Shown here: one piece after another, positions 15,082-25,177 of the stretch | Position numbering within the stretch: the first letter of the stretch is position 1 | Layout of the letters: each line of letters begins with the position of its first letter | From: Treponema sp. | Lineage (GTDB): Bacteria > Spirochaetota > Spirochaetia > Treponematales > Breznakiellaceae | DNA length: 59,394 bases | Reading direction: 5' to 3' | Assembly (NCBI GenBank): GCA_031278815.1 | Contig: JAITJS010000058.1 | Span: forward strand, 1-59,394 | The notes under the pieces: model-generated | Databases searched by the model: none | What the model saw: the letters and a program-made list of their open reading frames with translations, nothing else | Told to the model about the DNA's origin: nothing | Made by a program: the position numbers and the translations under genes

Positions 15082-15486
15082 TTATGCTCCAATTCGTTTT
15101 CCCAGAGATTCCGCATGAGGAGCATTGAGGATAATCTCACTCCAATTAACCAACATCCCTTCTTTTTCCATGGCCCGCATGAGGTTTACCAGGGCCTTGG
15201 TAGTAAAGGGTCCCCTTTTTTTAAGAAAAGCTGCACCTTTTTTGCCCGTGATGTTACTCAGGGACAGAAACTTCGGCAAAGCCTCAGGCATCTTACCCCC
15301 AAACAAGGATACGGCTTCGGCACTTACCGCAATATAGGTATAGGCAGGAAGACGAAACCCCTCTTCACTCCGCGCATCTAGGATATCTACCTGATGGCCC
15401 ATGGATTCCATGCCCTTTGCCAGGGCCCTCACATAGTCAGGGATCCCCCGGGATTGTGCAGGGGCGCTGATTACTGCTATTCTCAT
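15082..15486 (-). CDS. Small flavodoxin-like hypothetical protein
   Basis: 134 residues from the internal Met at 15486 (MRIAVISAP). The start MRIAVISAPAQSRGIPDYVR looks like a Rossmann/flavodoxin beta-alpha unit with a phosphate-binding loop, followed by MGHQVDILDARS and TYIAVSAEAVSLFGGKMP. Short flavodoxin-like proteins of this kind bind FMN or are structural relatives without a cofactor; the loop is not a perfect match for either. The frame begins 30 bases further upstream, which is less likely as start. It is in a run of minus-strand genes with 16 bases to the DnaJ-domain gene. Confidence 0.5.
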   Translation of the reverse strand: MRIAVISAPAQSRGIPDYVRALAKGMESMGHQVDILDARSEEGFRLPAYTYIAVSAEAVSLFGGKMPEALPKFLSLSNITGKKGAAFLKKRGPFTTKALVNLMRAMEKEGMLVNWSEIILNAPHAESLGKRIGA

Positions 15487-15540
15487 ATATACCCCGTTCT
15501 CATCTGTACTATACACCTATTGGGATAGTTCGGCAGCCTC

Positions 15541-16026
15541 CTAAGCCCGTTTAAAAAGTTGATCGATCAGAGGATCCTTAACCAGCAGGACCGAACATTT
15601 GGCATTAAGCATAATTTCCCGATGGGCATGGGAAATTATGTCCCGAGGATTCCGGTGCTTCTCCAAACCTCCTAAAATAATCATATCCGCCTTCTTATCC
15701 TCTGCTGCGGCGAGGATCTCCGTATACACTGCGCCTCGGCGGATATCCCGTTCTATTTTAACACCCTTAGTATGGGCCAGTTCTTCCACAAAGGAAAGAT
15801 ACCGCTCCCCGTTTATCTCAAGGCTTTTTTCATACTCCTGACTCTCCTCTTGGATGAAGAGCTTACTCAAGGTTAATTGCCGTATGGTCGCAATATCCAC
15901 CACATATACCGCCGTAAGACGGCACCGATAGAGTTTAGCCATAACAATCCCGTACTTGGCTGCCGATATAGAAGCATCAGAACCGGTAACAGCCACAATA
16001 ATATGGGAAAAGAGAGACTTTATCAT
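15541..16026 (-). CDS. Universal stress protein (UspA family)
   Basis: 161 residues with the Usp fold: an initial beta strand IIVAVTGSDASISAAKYGI, then a helix and a second strand AVYVVDIATI. The C-terminal half has MIILGGLEKHRNPRDIISHA and AKCSVLLVKDPL. The classic ATP-binding motif G-x2-G-x9-G is poorly preserved, so ATP binding is uncertain. It overlaps the V-ATPase D gene by 4 bases and may be transcribed with it. Usp proteins help survival during energy or nutrient stress; placement behind the ATPase genes suggests a link to energy state, which is inference. Confidence 0.8.
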   Translation of the reverse strand: MIKSLFSHIIVAVTGSDASISAAKYGIVMAKLYRCRLTAVYVVDIATIRQLTLSKLFIQEESQEYEKSLEINGERYLSFVEELAHTKGVKIERDIRRGAVYTEILAAAEDKKADMIILGGLEKHRNPRDIISHAHREIMLNAKCSVLLVKDPLIDQLFKRA

Positions 16027-16646
16027 TCCTTGCCAGCCTTCCTTTTTAACAGCTTACTGGTAAAGAAAGCGTCCCGGTCCCGCTCTTCCAGCGCTGATTC
16101 AATATACCCTTTAGTTCCTAGCGCGATGGGGATCACCATTTTTTCTAAGGCGTTCACCCGTCGCTGGGTCTTACGGACTTCCCGGGCAAGGCGCCACGCA
16201 ATGGTGCGTATCGTTGCGAGTTCAGTCACAATTTTCAACAATTTAAAGAATTCTAATACGGTTTCATCACATTCTGCAAATGAATTCGTCGGAGCATATT
16301 TGAGTTCTATCTCAGGAAGATGGATTGCAAGCCCCGGCAGGGTCATCCCCGCGATACTTACCTTTTTCTCTTGCAGATCAAAGTGGTACCGGATGTTCTG
16401 GGAAAGCCTATCCGCCCGTTCTCGGCCCACCACGATGAGCATTCGTTTTAATGCAGGATAGGCTAGGGCAACCTGGGTCTCTAAGTCCCGTTCCAGGAGT
16501 TTTACCTGCTCCACCTTCTGCATCAGCTCCATCACGAGGATTTCCCGTTTCTGTTCCAGCAGTTCATACCCTTCGCTGGCCGTAGCCAAACGTTCCTTAA
16601 CCTTGATGAGGTTGCTCTTAGTAGGGGCAATAGATTCTCTGACCAT
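16023..16646 (-). CDS. atpD: V/A-type ATPase subunit D
   Basis: 207 residues, a long antiparallel coiled coil with the N-terminal start MVRESIAPTKSNLIKVKERL and the C-terminal ARLREVRKTQRRVNALEK-like region (LAREVRKTQRRVNALEKMVI) that marks this subunit. It is the central-stalk rotor shaft, which passes torque between the A/B hexamer and the membrane ring. Length is normal. It follows subunit B by 3 bases and overlaps the Usp gene by 4 bases. Confidence 0.9.
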   Translation of the reverse strand: MVRESIAPTKSNLIKVKERLATASEGYELLEQKREILVMELMQKVEQVKLLERDLETQVALAYPALKRMLIVVGRERADRLSQNIRYHFDLQEKKVSIAGMTLPGLAIHLPEIELKYAPTNSFAECDETVLEFFKLLKIVTELATIRTIAWRLAREVRKTQRRVNALEKMVIPIALGTKGYIESALEERDRDAFFTSKLLKRKAGKE

Positions 16647-16649
16647 GAA

Positions 16650-18071
16650 TTATGAAACCTCCTGGTGTACCGGTGCGGGTACCTGTTGTGCCGCTACTAT
16701 TGGGTCTAGGTATTTTTCGATCAATTCTTGCTTGATCCGCAATAATTCGTCCCGGGGGATTTCAGTAAGCACGGTCCAGCCCAAATCCAGGGTCCGGCCT
16801 ATATCCCGGTTTTCAAATTCCCCTTGACTGAGGAAGCTCTGTTCGAACTGCTCCCCAAAGCGCAGGTACTGTTTATCTTCAGAAGAAAGCTCTTCTTCCC
16901 CAATGATAGAGGCCAAATTCCGCACCTGCTTTACTTGAGAATAGGCTGCAAAAAGCTGACTGGACACATCTTTGTGATCATCCCGCGTCATACCAGGCCC
17001 AATACCGTCTTTCATAAGCCGGGAGAGACTCGGCAGTCCTGCCACCGGGGGATAGACCCCCCGTTGAGCAAGCTCCCGGTCCAGCACGATCTGTCCCTCG
17101 GTAATGTACCCTGACAAGTCTGGAATAGGATGGCTTATATCGTCGTTAGGCATGGTGAGGATGGGGATCTGGGTTATGGAACCAGAAGACCCGGTGATCT
17201 TCCCTGCCCGCTCGTAGAGGGAAGCCAATTCAGAATACAGGTATCCTGGATAGCCTTTACGACTGGGCACCTCCCCGCGGATGGAAGATACCTCCCGCAG
17301 GGCCTCACAGTAGTTGGTCATGTCGGTCATCACCACTAGCACATGCATGTCTTTCTCGTATGCCAGATATTCCGCAGCCGTGAGGGCACAACGGGGGGCC
17401 ACGAGCCGTTCTAGGGAAGGAGCATCTGCCAAAGATAAGAAGATCACCACCTTAGCCAAGACCCCGCTCCGCTCAAAGTCGTCCAAGAAGAACCGGGCCA
17501 CATCATATTTGACCCCCATGGCGCAGAAAATCACCACAAAGGACTCATCCGAGGCCAAAATCTTCGCTTGCCGGACGATCTGGGCGGCTAAACGGTTATG
17601 GGCTAGGCCATTTCCCGAGAAAATCGGGAGTTTCTGCCCCCGGATGAGGGTATTCATACCGTCAATCGCGGAAATACCGGTCTGGATAAAGTCCCGGGGA
17701 TAGGTCCGAGCATAGGGGTTGATGGGCAGCCCGTTTACATCAAGGCAGGTAGAGGAAAAAATAGCCCCATACCCATCAATAGGTTCTCCGAGGCCGTTGA
17801 AGACCCGCCCCAAAAGACCGGTACCCACTCGGATTTCCATGGGACGGCCCAGGAATTCCACCCGAGCTTCATCTGCAGAAAGGCCGGTATTGCTCCCGAA
17901 AATCTGAATCGCGGTCCAGTCTTCACTCATATCCACCACCCGGCCCAAACGCCGGCCCTCTTCCCGGTCGTAAACCGCCACCACTTCGTTAAACCCTACG
18001 TTTTTGCTCCGGGCAGTGATCACCACCGGCCCTTCAATCCGAGTCAGCCCTCGGTACGCTACCCCTCTCAT
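16650..18071 (-). CDS. atpB: V/A-type ATPase subunit B
   Basis: 473 residues, the normal length for the non-catalytic regulatory subunit. It starts [20 protein letters not shown], then has [13 protein letters not shown] and [20 protein letters not shown], where a P-loop would be but is absent. The segment [20 protein letters not shown] is typical. It forms the hexamer with subunit A and contributes to the nucleotide pocket. It overlaps the stop of subunit A by 4 bases, the order A-B-D being conserved. Confidence 0.95.
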   Translation of the reverse strand: MRGVAYRGLTRIEGPVVITARSKNVGFNEVVAVYDREEGRRLGRVVDMSEDWTAIQIFGSNTGLSADEARVEFLGRPMEIRVGTGLLGRVFNGLGEPIDGYGAIFSSTCLDVNGLPINPYARTYPRDFIQTGISAIDGMNTLIRGQKLPIFSGNGLAHNRLAAQIVRQAKILASDESFVVIFCAMGVKYDVARFFLDDFERSGVLAKVVIFLSLADAPSLERLVAPRCALTAAEYLAYEKDMHVLVVMTDMTNYCEALREVSSIRGEVPSRKGYPGYLYSELASLYERAGKITGSSGSITQIPILTMPNDDISHPIPDLSGYITEGQIVLDRELAQRGVYPPVAGLPSLSRLMKDGIGPGMTRDDHKDVSSQLFAAYSQVKQVRNLASIIGEEELSSEDKQYLRFGEQFEQSFLSQGEFENRDIGRTLDLGWTVLTEIPRDELLRIKQELIEKYLDPIVAAQQVPAPVHQEVS

Positions 18072-19879
18072 AGAACATCCTTCGTCCGGTACATCCGTTC
18101 CAGTTCTTCCAAGGCTCCCCGCATGTGTCCTTCAAATTCCCCAAAACTCAGGGAGTCGTCGTTTTTTATGGTACTCTTAAGCCGGGAAAGCTGTTCCCGA
18201 ATAGTAAGGGATACCTTGCTTTCTTTTAGAGCAGTGATCTTAATCAGGGGAGCCCCAAGTTTAATACATACCTGGGCGCGCTCGTGAAATTCCATGATAA
18301 GTTCCAAAAGCCGCACCTGTTTTGTCGGTACACAGTACATGTCTACTTGGTCAAAGGAATTCTGCTGTAAAAAACCATCCTTGATGATCTCTGCGGTAAG
18401 AAGAATGAGCCGCTGATCATCAGGTAAGGCATCAGGCCCAATGAGGCGGACGATTTCTGCCAAGCGCTGCTCTTTCTTAAGGAGATCCAGAGCCTGCTGT
18501 CGGACCAGGGCCCAGGCAGGATTTACCCGTTCCCACCAGGGTTTCACCTCCTCGGCATATTCAGAATAACTGTCTATCCAACTGATGGCCGGGTAATGCC
18601 GGGCATTAGCCAAGTCCCGGTCCAAGGCCCAGAAACAACGGATGAAGCGCTTGGTATGCTGGGTTACGGGCTCGGAAAAATCCCCTCCTGGAGGAGAGAC
18701 TGCGCCGATGATGGAAACCGAACCTTCCGTCTCTGAAAGGGTGCGGACCCTGCCTGCACGCTCGTAAAATTCCGCAAGCCGTGTGGGAAGATAGGCCGGG
18801 AACCCCTCTTCTGCGGGCATCTCCTCCATACGGCCGGACAGTTCTCTCAGGGCCTCGGCCCAGCGGCTGGTAGAATCCGCCATGATCGCCACATGGTAGC
18901 CCATATCCCGGTAGAATTCCGCGAGGGTAACCCCGGTATAAATCGAGACTTCCCGGGCTGCGACGGGCATGTTCGAGGTATTCGCGATAAGGATGGTTCG
19001 TTCCATAAGGGATCTGCCGCCGCGGGGATCGGTAAGATGGGGAAATTCGGTGAGTACATCGGTCATCTCGTTGCCTCGTTCCCCACAGCCAATGTAGATG
19101 ATCACATCCGCATCACACCATTTCGCGATGGCATGTTGGGTCATCGTCTTACCGGTACCGAAACCCCCAGGGATGGCCGCAGTCCCCCCTTTGGACAAGG
19201 GGAAAAACACATCGATCACCCGTTCCCCGGTAACCAGGGGCTGATCCGGTGCAAGCCGTTCTGCCGTGGGCCGGGGAATCCGTACCGGCCACCAATGGGC
19301 CAAGGAGAACTCCTCTCCCCGGTCCGTCCGTCCTATGACCCCATCACAGGTATATTCCCCCACAGGGGCCAGTTCTTTCAGCTTCCCCTCGTGGAAATGG
19401 GGAGGAACCATGATTTTACAGGTGATACTTTCGGTTTCCTTTACGGTACCCAGCACTACCCCGGGCCGAACTGGTACCGGTACCCCGGTAGTGACTTTTT
19501 TTGCCAGTTCCGGATCCGGGGTAAAGGTCCATAAACGGGATGGATCTAAGGGTTCTCCCCGAACGCCTGGATCCATAAAAACCCCGGACTGTTTAAAGAG
19601 GAATTCCAAGGGCCGCTGGATCCCATCATAGATGGTACCGATGAGTCCTGGTCCAAGACGTACCGAGAGGGGCCTTCCCGTAGAAGATACGGAAGCCCCG
19701 ATCTGCAGCCCCGTATCATCCTCATAAACCTGGATTACCGCCTCGTTCCCTTCAATGCGGACCACTTCCCCGATGATACGTTTCTCTCCAACCTCCACCA
19801 CATCAAAGAGTCCGGCTCCCTTGAGCCCGGTAACCCGGATGATAGGACCGGCGATACGTTTTACCTGGCCTTCACTCAT
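18068..19879 (-). CDS. atpA: V/A-type ATPase catalytic subunit A
   Basis: 603 residues. The Walker A loop GGFGTGKT sits near residue 240, and [20 protein letters not shown] follows. An inserted bulge domain lies near residues 110-190, typical of A subunits. It hydrolyses or makes ATP and couples it to ion translocation through the central stalk. The start [20 protein letters not shown] overlaps the stop of subunit E (4 bases). The full length and motif set indicate an active enzyme. Confidence 0.95.
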   Translation of the reverse strand: MSEGQVKRIAGPIIRVTGLKGAGLFDVVEVGEKRIIGEVVRIEGNEAVIQVYEDDTGLQIGASVSSTGRPLSVRLGPGLIGTIYDGIQRPLEFLFKQSGVFMDPGVRGEPLDPSRLWTFTPDPELAKKVTTGVPVPVRPGVVLGTVKETESITCKIMVPPHFHEGKLKELAPVGEYTCDGVIGRTDRGEEFSLAHWWPVRIPRPTAERLAPDQPLVTGERVIDVFFPLSKGGTAAIPGGFGTGKTMTQHAIAKWCDADVIIYIGCGERGNEMTDVLTEFPHLTDPRGGRSLMERTILIANTSNMPVAAREVSIYTGVTLAEFYRDMGYHVAIMADSTSRWAEALRELSGRMEEMPAEEGFPAYLPTRLAEFYERAGRVRTLSETEGSVSIIGAVSPPGGDFSEPVTQHTKRFIRCFWALDRDLANARHYPAISWIDSYSEYAEEVKPWWERVNPAWALVRQQALDLLKKEQRLAEIVRLIGPDALPDDQRLILLTAEIIKDGFLQQNSFDQVDMYCVPTKQVRLLELIMEFHERAQVCIKLGAPLIKITALKESKVSLTIREQLSRLKSTIKNDDSLSFGEFEGHMRGALEELERMYRTKDVL

Positions 19880-20541
19880 AGGGATGCCCCTTGGGTTCCA
19901 GGGATTTCCTCGGTCCCTAAGGCCGCTGATCCTATGAGGGCCTCCACCAATTCTACCCGCTTATCTTTCAAAAGGGCCTCCCCAAGCCCCTTAATGGAAG
20001 CGGTAATCCGCACCGTCGGGGCATCCGCTACTATCTCCGGGAATGGCTCTTCCTCGATAAGCCTCGAATCAGCCGGGATCAAGGCCCAGGTCCCTTCAGG
20101 GAAACAGGCGGTAAGGAGCTGCGCTCCTTCAACATCGGTTAAACCCCGGCACTGCACCATAAAACCGGTAACCGGTTCTCCGGTCTTCTGGACTTCTGCT
20201 ACACAGCTTTGCAATGTTCCTTTCAAAAGGGAAAGGAGCCTTGCCCGAGGGAGATTGAAGAAATACGCATCCAAGGCCGATGTGAGCAGTTTTTCGATTT
20301 TTTCCATCCGAATCCGTCGCTTATCCAGGACAAGCCGAGCCTGGAGCTCCCGCTGTATTGTCTCGAAACCCTGGGCATATTTTTGTCTGATTCCGGCAAG
20401 AGCAGCATTGGTTTTTTGTTCCCATGCCTCAACCCCGGTTTGCACCGCCTCATCTGCAGCCTTGAGTATGCGATATGCCTTTTTCCGGGCATCCTCCAAT
20501 ATTTCCCGGTCTAACCGTTCAGTGGATTGCAATTCTTCCAT
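19876..20541 (-). CDS. atpE: V/A-type ATPase subunit E (peripheral stalk)
   Basis: 221 residues. The N-terminal 100 residues are helical and charged ([20 protein letters not shown]), while the last part has a compact alpha/beta domain, the usual layout of subunit E. It pairs with the G/H subunit to form the peripheral stalk. It overlaps the A gene by 4 bases and follows F by about 20 bases. Sequence identity to known E proteins is low, so the assignment rests largely on length, coil pattern and operon place. Confidence 0.75.
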   Translation of the reverse strand: MEELQSTERLDREILEDARKKAYRILKAADEAVQTGVEAWEQKTNAALAGIRQKYAQGFETIQRELQARLVLDKRRIRMEKIEKLLTSALDAYFFNLPRARLLSLLKGTLQSCVAEVQKTGEPVTGFMVQCRGLTDVEGAQLLTACFPEGTWALIPADSRLIEEEPFPEIVADAPTVRITASIKGLGEALLKDKRVELVEALIGSAALGTEEIPGTQGASL

Positions 20542-20561
20542 ACCTATCCTGCTTTAGTTTG

Positions 20562-20912
20562 TTATACATGGATTCCGATAGCTTCTCGAATGGATTCCAC
20601 CAAGGTCTTACGACCGGGAAGTTTACCCATCATACCGGGAACCTCTACTACCAGGGGATACTGATCCGACAATTGCCATTGGACCAGGATATCCCCCAGC
20701 CAATCCGCCACCTCTTCGGTGATAATCAGGATCTGACAATGCTCAATTTTTTTCATTCGGGTCAAAATGACACCAGAAGTTTCATCCCTCCCTTGGGTAA
20801 TATCCAAGAACGCCGCTTTCGCACCATCATCATTAACCACCCCTTTTCCCCGAATGCCGATGAACCGAAAGGCCGTTACCAATTCTGGATCACCGATAAA
20901 AAAAAAGTCCAC
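20562..20912 (-). CDS. atpF: V/A-type ATPase subunit F
   Basis: 116 residues from a GTG at 20910-20912, where the family start is expected: VDFFFIGDPELVTAFRFIGI, with the small Rossmann-like fold of subunit F. The upstream ATG at 20963 would add 17 residues lying inside the gene for K and unlike the family. The stop of K is 2 bases before the GTG, so translation is probably coupled. A run of eight or nine T in the first codons could be slippery. Subunit F sits in the central stalk with D. Confidence 0.7.
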   Translation of the reverse strand: MDFFFIGDPELVTAFRFIGIRGKGVVNDDGAKAAFLDITQGRDETSGVILTRMKKIEHCQILIITEEVADWLGDILVQWQLSDQYPLVVEVPGMMGKLPGRKTLVESIREAIGIHV

Positions 20913-20914
20913 CT

Positions 20915-21241
20915 TTAGTTGAGGACCAGGATGAGCAATGCCACCAGGAAGCCCCAGAGACATATCCCTTCCGCAAGACCAGCATAAGGCAGGGCCTTTC
21001 CTGAAAGCTCAGGGTTCTCGCTCATAGCTCCCATCGCCGCCGCTCCAATCTGACCTACTGCAATGCCTCCGGCAATACAGGAGATACCCACCGCCAAGGC
21101 CGCAGCAATATACTTCCATATTGCAGACTCGTTCTCAACACTAGCTTCAGAGGACACCGAAGTAGCACTTTTGGCTTCCTGAGCAAAGATCAGAACCGGT
21201 GAAGTGGATACAAGCACAAGCATGATAATAGCCCGTTTCAT
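20915..21241 (-). CDS. atpK: V/A-type ATPase proteolipid subunit K
   Basis: 108 residues. A signal peptide (residues 1-20, ending FAQEAK) is followed by a short polar linker, then one hairpin of two membrane helices: YIAAALAVGISCIAGGIAVG and LAEGICLWGFLVALLILVLN. The conserved Glu of the second helix (AGLAEGIC) is the ion-binding residue. A Gln in helix 1 (VGQIG) is the kind of polar residue used in sodium-type rings, but a Ser/Thr next to the Glu is missing (Gly here), so the ion (H+ or Na+) is undecided. Single-hairpin rings with a signal peptide are known, as in Thermus. Confidence 0.85.
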   Translation of the reverse strand: MKRAIIMLVLVSTSPVLIFAQEAKSATSVSSEASVENESAIWKYIAAALAVGISCIAGGIAVGQIGAAAMGAMSENPELSGKALPYAGLAEGICLWGFLVALLILVLN

Positions 21242-23292
21242 GACTTAACCTCCCTGCGAAATCGGAAGGGAGAAAATTCCACCCCGGTTTCGGTAAAAAA
21301 TTTGCTAAAAAACTCATAATATTGAAGACGCACCACCTGAATGGCAACGATCATTCCCTCAAGGAGTATTATCACTATGTTCCCTACCAGCATAATGATC
21401 AGAGAAAAGAGGGGCCCTCCGGTCAGGTGGGACACCATGCCCGAAAGGGTAAAGACAATAAACGAAAGCACCCCATGGGAAAGGGCAAAGGCTCCCACCC
21501 GAAGAAAACTCACGGTGTTAGAAATATACGTGGATAGGGTTTCCAGAATTTCCACAAAGCCCTCCATAATAAAAACCATCAATCCTTCAGCCAGGAGGGG
21601 CCGCTCTTTGGAAATGAGGCGTCCGATTACCGGACCAAAGAAAATACAGAATCCCGGTACCATAAGCCCTAGCAGATCAAACCAGGCAAAATGCCCTCCC
21701 AGAAGACAGCGGACCGCGATAAAAAGAGCATACCAAAATAGCAGCACTCCGGCTATTCCTGTTTTCGAAAACAATGCCTTTTCGTATTTTTTAAGCATGA
21801 TTTGATTGCTAATATTGACCCATAGCCCGATGGAAGTAAGGAGGATCCCTACCCCAAGGGTAAAACCAAAGAAATAAAAAAGCTTTTCTATATTATCCGC
21901 TTCAGGCATCAGGTGCAGAATACGCTCCGGCGGTTCCCCGGTTTGCCCCCAAAGGCCCATAAAAAAACCCAGGAACTTCTGGGTAGGTACCACCAGAAGT
22001 TCCTCATGGGCAAAAACCGAGCCGCTCAACAGCCCCATAACCATGGAAGCGATGCCCACTCCCTTAAGCGGAATTGCATAGTGCGTGAACCCAGCCAGGG
22101 CCTTGATATTTCGTTTCCCCAGAAGGATCCCCAGCAGCAAGAGCACAAAACCCTGCCCCACATCCCCGAACATGATCCCAAACAGGATAGTAAAGGACAC
22201 CGCCACAAAGGGAGTCGGATCAATGGTTCCGTAGCGGGGGGCTCCGTAGGAAAAGACCACCCTTTCAAAGCTCTGCACAAAGGCGCCGTGTTTGAGTGAA
22301 ACCGGTACCTTTTCCTTTCCTTCCTTAACAGTTACTATTTCATCGGGGGCAAAGGCCCGTACTGCTACGCGGCCGTCGGTGAGTTTGGTCAATTCCGCCA
22401 CGAGATTTTTGAGGGTATCTGCCGGTACCCACCCGGATAAGACGTATAAGTTCTTCGAAACTACCAGTTTACTCTTGAGTTGAGCCGCTATAGCAGCCAT
22501 ACTATAGGATCTGGCCAAGGCCCGGAGCGTTGGCCCATAGTCATTCCTAAAATGCCTTTTACGTTCTTCTAGGTTTTGCAGTTCTCGGACCGCCTCCGCG
22601 AGGCGACTCTCAAGGCTGGTAAGCAGTTCCGGTGGAATCTGGCGGTACCCTTCGGGAACCGTGATGGGAATAAAGGAGTGATTTTTGAGTTCCGAATCCA
22701 GGGCAAAACGACCCTTTCGTGAAGCTGCCGCCACTACCCGATCCGCTCCCAGAGAGACCACCACTGCCCGATTGGCGAGACTTTCCCTTAACCCGGTCTG
22801 TTCGTTGGGATCCAGCCGCCCAATCCGCAGGGTTAGATAGGAAAGCTGATCCATGGCGCTAAAGGGAGCATTCAGATTGATAATGGCCCGGGCTTCGTTC
22901 AGCGTGACTTCAAGATGCTCTCGTTCCTGGATCAACGCTTGTTCTTGAGCATTAACCGAGGTTACGGTGGCATGGATCTCTTCCACCAAGGCTGCCTCAG
23001 CAGGTCCAGGAAAGAGACTCGTCTCCTCTGGTTCTGTGGGCAGTTCAATCCCTAAATAAACGGAAACCCTTTTGAGCTTTTCAAGCTGCTCTTGGGTACC
23101 CTGATAGAGGGCCTCAGCTCGGGCACGAGCCGCACTCTTTTGTTTCGTCTGGGCTTCATCAAGAGGAACCCGAAGCTCATGGTTTTGGGAAAACTGCATC
23201 ACCCCCCGGTGTCCCAAAAAGGTGATCAGCCCATCTACATCCCGCTCCAGTACGGTCAATTCGATTTGTTTCATTTTTCGGGGACGTATCAC
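21238..23292 (-). CDS. atpI: V/A-type ATPase subunit I (a-type)
   Basis: 684 residues. The first 330 residues are soluble and coiled-coil rich, with MKQIELTVLERDVDGLITFL near the start. The last 350 residues hold about seven membrane helices, including LFGIMFGDVGQGFVLLLLGI and the region with Arg that meets the K-ring (YISNTVSFLRVGAFALSHG). It forms the ion half-channels and the stator. It overlaps K by 4 bases and C by 4 bases, which fits the compact operon. Confidence 0.95.
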   Translation of the reverse strand: MIRPRKMKQIELTVLERDVDGLITFLGHRGVMQFSQNHELRVPLDEAQTKQKSAARARAEALYQGTQEQLEKLKRVSVYLGIELPTEPEETSLFPGPAEAALVEEIHATVTSVNAQEQALIQEREHLEVTLNEARAIINLNAPFSAMDQLSYLTLRIGRLDPNEQTGLRESLANRAVVVSLGADRVVAAASRKGRFALDSELKNHSFIPITVPEGYRQIPPELLTSLESRLAEAVRELQNLEERKRHFRNDYGPTLRALARSYSMAAIAAQLKSKLVVSKNLYVLSGWVPADTLKNLVAELTKLTDGRVAVRAFAPDEIVTVKEGKEKVPVSLKHGAFVQSFERVVFSYGAPRYGTIDPTPFVAVSFTILFGIMFGDVGQGFVLLLLGILLGKRNIKALAGFTHYAIPLKGVGIASMVMGLLSGSVFAHEELLVVPTQKFLGFFMGLWGQTGEPPERILHLMPEADNIEKLFYFFGFTLGVGILLTSIGLWVNISNQIMLKKYEKALFSKTGIAGVLLFWYALFIAVRCLLGGHFAWFDLLGLMVPGFCIFFGPVIGRLISKERPLLAEGLMVFIMEGFVEILETLSTYISNTVSFLRVGAFALSHGVLSFIVFTLSGMVSHLTGGPLFSLIIMLVGNIVIILLEGMIVAIQVVRLQYYEFFSKFFTETGVEFSPFRFRREVKS

Positions 23293-24299
23293 GATGCTAC
23301 CTCCAACAAGGTAAACACATCCTGGATTGACATACCCATACCAAGCCCTTCGGCAACACTGGTCAAGAGGTTTTCTTCAAACTGTTTCAACTTGATAAAA
23401 CAAAAAATCGAATCCATAGAAAAAGGCCAGTGCCGAAAGGACAAGCGGACTAAGCGATACAGATATTCCGATGCGGCATTCTGCAGATACCGGGGGTCGG
23501 CTCTCCAATGCTCATGAGATTTTTCAGGATTGAGTAAGGATGCGTATTTCCAACCAAGCCAGTCGGTCCGGGTATCCAAGGCCCTGGAAAAAGAGTCCTC
23601 TGCAGGGGCAAGGAACTTTTTGGGTTCCAGGGCTATGAGTTTTTCCCGGATACTTTCAGGGGACATGTCATAATAGATTCTCAAACGCAGGGCCCACACC
23701 GCGTTTCGCAAGGCTATTTCTTCCCCAAGGATATTTTCAATAGTCTTACGCTCCTTTCTTCCCAAGGCATGGAGGTCTTCCCAGAGGGCAGTGTAATACA
23801 GAGTATCTATCTTGATTTGCAGGGCCACCGTATCCTGTAGAGACTGAAGTCCCCGTAAGTCTTTAAGAAACCCCTCGAATTCCGTACCTTTTATCATAGC
23901 CTCCACATCAGGATAGGCTTCAAAGGCAACTCGGCGAAACCGGCCTATATCGGTAAATCCCGGGCTTTTTGCTTCTCCGGCGGCTAGGGCATTGAGGACC
24001 GCTTTCATATCCCCGTATTCATAACTCCGAATGAGCCGAACCAAAAGATTCGGGGGCTTTACAAAAGTATTCACCAGAGCCATGATCTGCTTTACTGAGT
24101 GCTGAATGATACGGGCTTCTAGGTCAACGAGCAGTTCCCGTTCAGGGAGATCGCCCTTGGTTTGGGGAAATATCAAACGATCCAGATCGGAAAGTCGGCT
24201 CACCCCGCTCAGATTGAAGATCCTTTTCCCGACAAAGGATCTTCCGATGATCCCACAGGCTTTAGCATAACCGTAAGCCCGTTCCCCTGCTCTCAGCAT
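23289..24299 (-). CDS. atpC: V/A-type ATPase subunit C (AC39-like)
   Basis: 336 residues, all helical, ending YRLVRLSFRHWPFSMDSIFC and FTLLEVAS. The position between the G/H-like gene and subunit I and the pattern of charged helices fit subunit C, the cup that joins the central stalk to the K ring. Sequence similarity within this family is weak, so context carries much of the call. It overlaps the I gene by 4 bases. Length is normal. Confidence 0.8.
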   Translation of the reverse strand: MLRAGERAYGYAKACGIIGRSFVGKRIFNLSGVSRLSDLDRLIFPQTKGDLPERELLVDLEARIIQHSVKQIMALVNTFVKPPNLLVRLIRSYEYGDMKAVLNALAAGEAKSPGFTDIGRFRRVAFEAYPDVEAMIKGTEFEGFLKDLRGLQSLQDTVALQIKIDTLYYTALWEDLHALGRKERKTIENILGEEIALRNAVWALRLRIYYDMSPESIREKLIALEPKKFLAPAEDSFSRALDTRTDWLGWKYASLLNPEKSHEHWRADPRYLQNAASEYLYRLVRLSFRHWPFSMDSIFCFIKLKQFEENLLTSVAEGLGMGMSIQDVFTLLEVAS

Positions 24300-24313
24300 C
24301 AGCCTTCCTTTAT

Positions 24314-24622
24314 CTACGGATTACCCGAAGGAAGCAGGGAAGCCACCAGCGCGGAAAACCGCTCCCTATAGACAGGTAATGCATTAAGGCTCTCTCGATA
24401 CCCCTCCAGTTCCTGTTGATACGATGCTTCCAAGGCGGCACGTTTTGTGGCGTATTTTTCATCAATGGAGGCAACTTCTTGCCCATACCGTTCATCATAC
24501 TGTGTACGGTTTTGTTGCTCCCCTGCTGCAAGACGCCGGTCCGCCTCTGCCTGAGCATCCTCCACCAGCGTTGCGGCTTCGCGTTCCACCTGCAATAAAT
24601 GGTACAATACCGGTTCATTCAT
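24314..24622 (-). CDS. V/A-type ATPase subunit G/H-like (peripheral stalk)
   Basis: 102 residues, almost entirely one charged helix (LLQVEREAATLVEDAQAEAD, then ASIDEKYATKRAALEASYQQ). This fits the short coiled-coil subunit (G or H) that pairs with E in the stator. It is first in the ATPase gene order, 14 bases before subunit C. A bare coiled coil gives little sequence signal; the call rests on position and shape. A hairpin lies upstream (24643-24677). Confidence 0.7.
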   Translation of the reverse strand: MNEPVLYHLLQVEREAATLVEDAQAEADRRLAAGEQQNRTQYDERYGQEVASIDEKYATKRAALEASYQQELEGYRESLNALPVYRERFSALVASLLPSGNP

Positions 24623-24642
24623 ACACGCATCCCTTATCTCCC

Positions 24643-24677
24643 GTACCTGCTGCGGTCTTGCAACGCAAAGCAGGTAC
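24643..24677 (-). terminator. Hairpin between ptsN and the ATPase operon
   Basis: GTACCTGCT (24643-24651) pairs with AGCAGGTAC (24669-24677), with a short internal GCG/CGC stem. No T-run follows on the minus strand, so it is not a strong terminator; it could slow the polymerase or protect the 5' end of the ATPase messenger. Confidence 0.4.
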
Positions 24678-24683
24678 TAGCCC

Positions 24684-25157
24684 TTAGTCCAAGGAAATGA
24701 GGATATCCTCATACTTTTTAATAACCCCTGAAGCGCCTTGAGCGTCTTTTTGTACCACCAGGTCCCGAAAAAAATCCCCGTTATCCAATAACTGAGTCAA
24801 GCGTTTTAAAAGCCGCAGATGTTGTTCCGAATCCTTATGCGGGGTGAGAATCATAAACACCAGGTATACCGGCTCTCCGTCGAGGGCATCGTAATCTATT
24901 CCCCCCTTTGAAATACCCAGGACCCCGTACATACGCTCCACCACATTAGTCTGGCCATGGGGAACGGCAATGCCTTTCCGTATCCCTGTGGACATCTTTA
25001 ATTCTCGATCCTTCAGGGCTACAAGCAGCTCCTCCCGATCATCGGATCGTTGCGCTTGGCAAAAATAAGCCACTAATTCCTCAAAAACCTCATCTTTGTC
25101 TTCTGCCTCAAGGCCAACTTTGATTAACTGAGGAGGAAATAAATCATACAAAAACAT
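24684..25157 (-). CDS. ptsN: PTS EIIA-type regulatory protein (PtsN-like)
   Basis: 157 residues. The phosphorylation motif GIAVPHGQTN contains the active His (PH) of EIIA(fructose/Ntr) domains, and LLKRLTQLLDNGDFFRDLV belongs to the C-terminal helices. It receives phosphate from HPr-type proteins and signals, rather than taking up sugar, because no transport domains are fused. It lies between secG (20 bases upstream) and the ATPase genes on the same strand. Transcription through into the ATPase is possible. Confidence 0.85.
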   Translation of the reverse strand: MFLYDLFPPQLIKVGLEAEDKDEVFEELVAYFCQAQRSDDREELLVALKDRELKMSTGIRKGIAVPHGQTNVVERMYGVLGISKGGIDYDALDGEPVYLVFMILTPHKDSEQHLRLLKRLTQLLDNGDFFRDLVVQKDAQGASGVIKKYEDILISLD

Positions 25158-25177
25158 AGCGCCCTCTCTTTATACAG

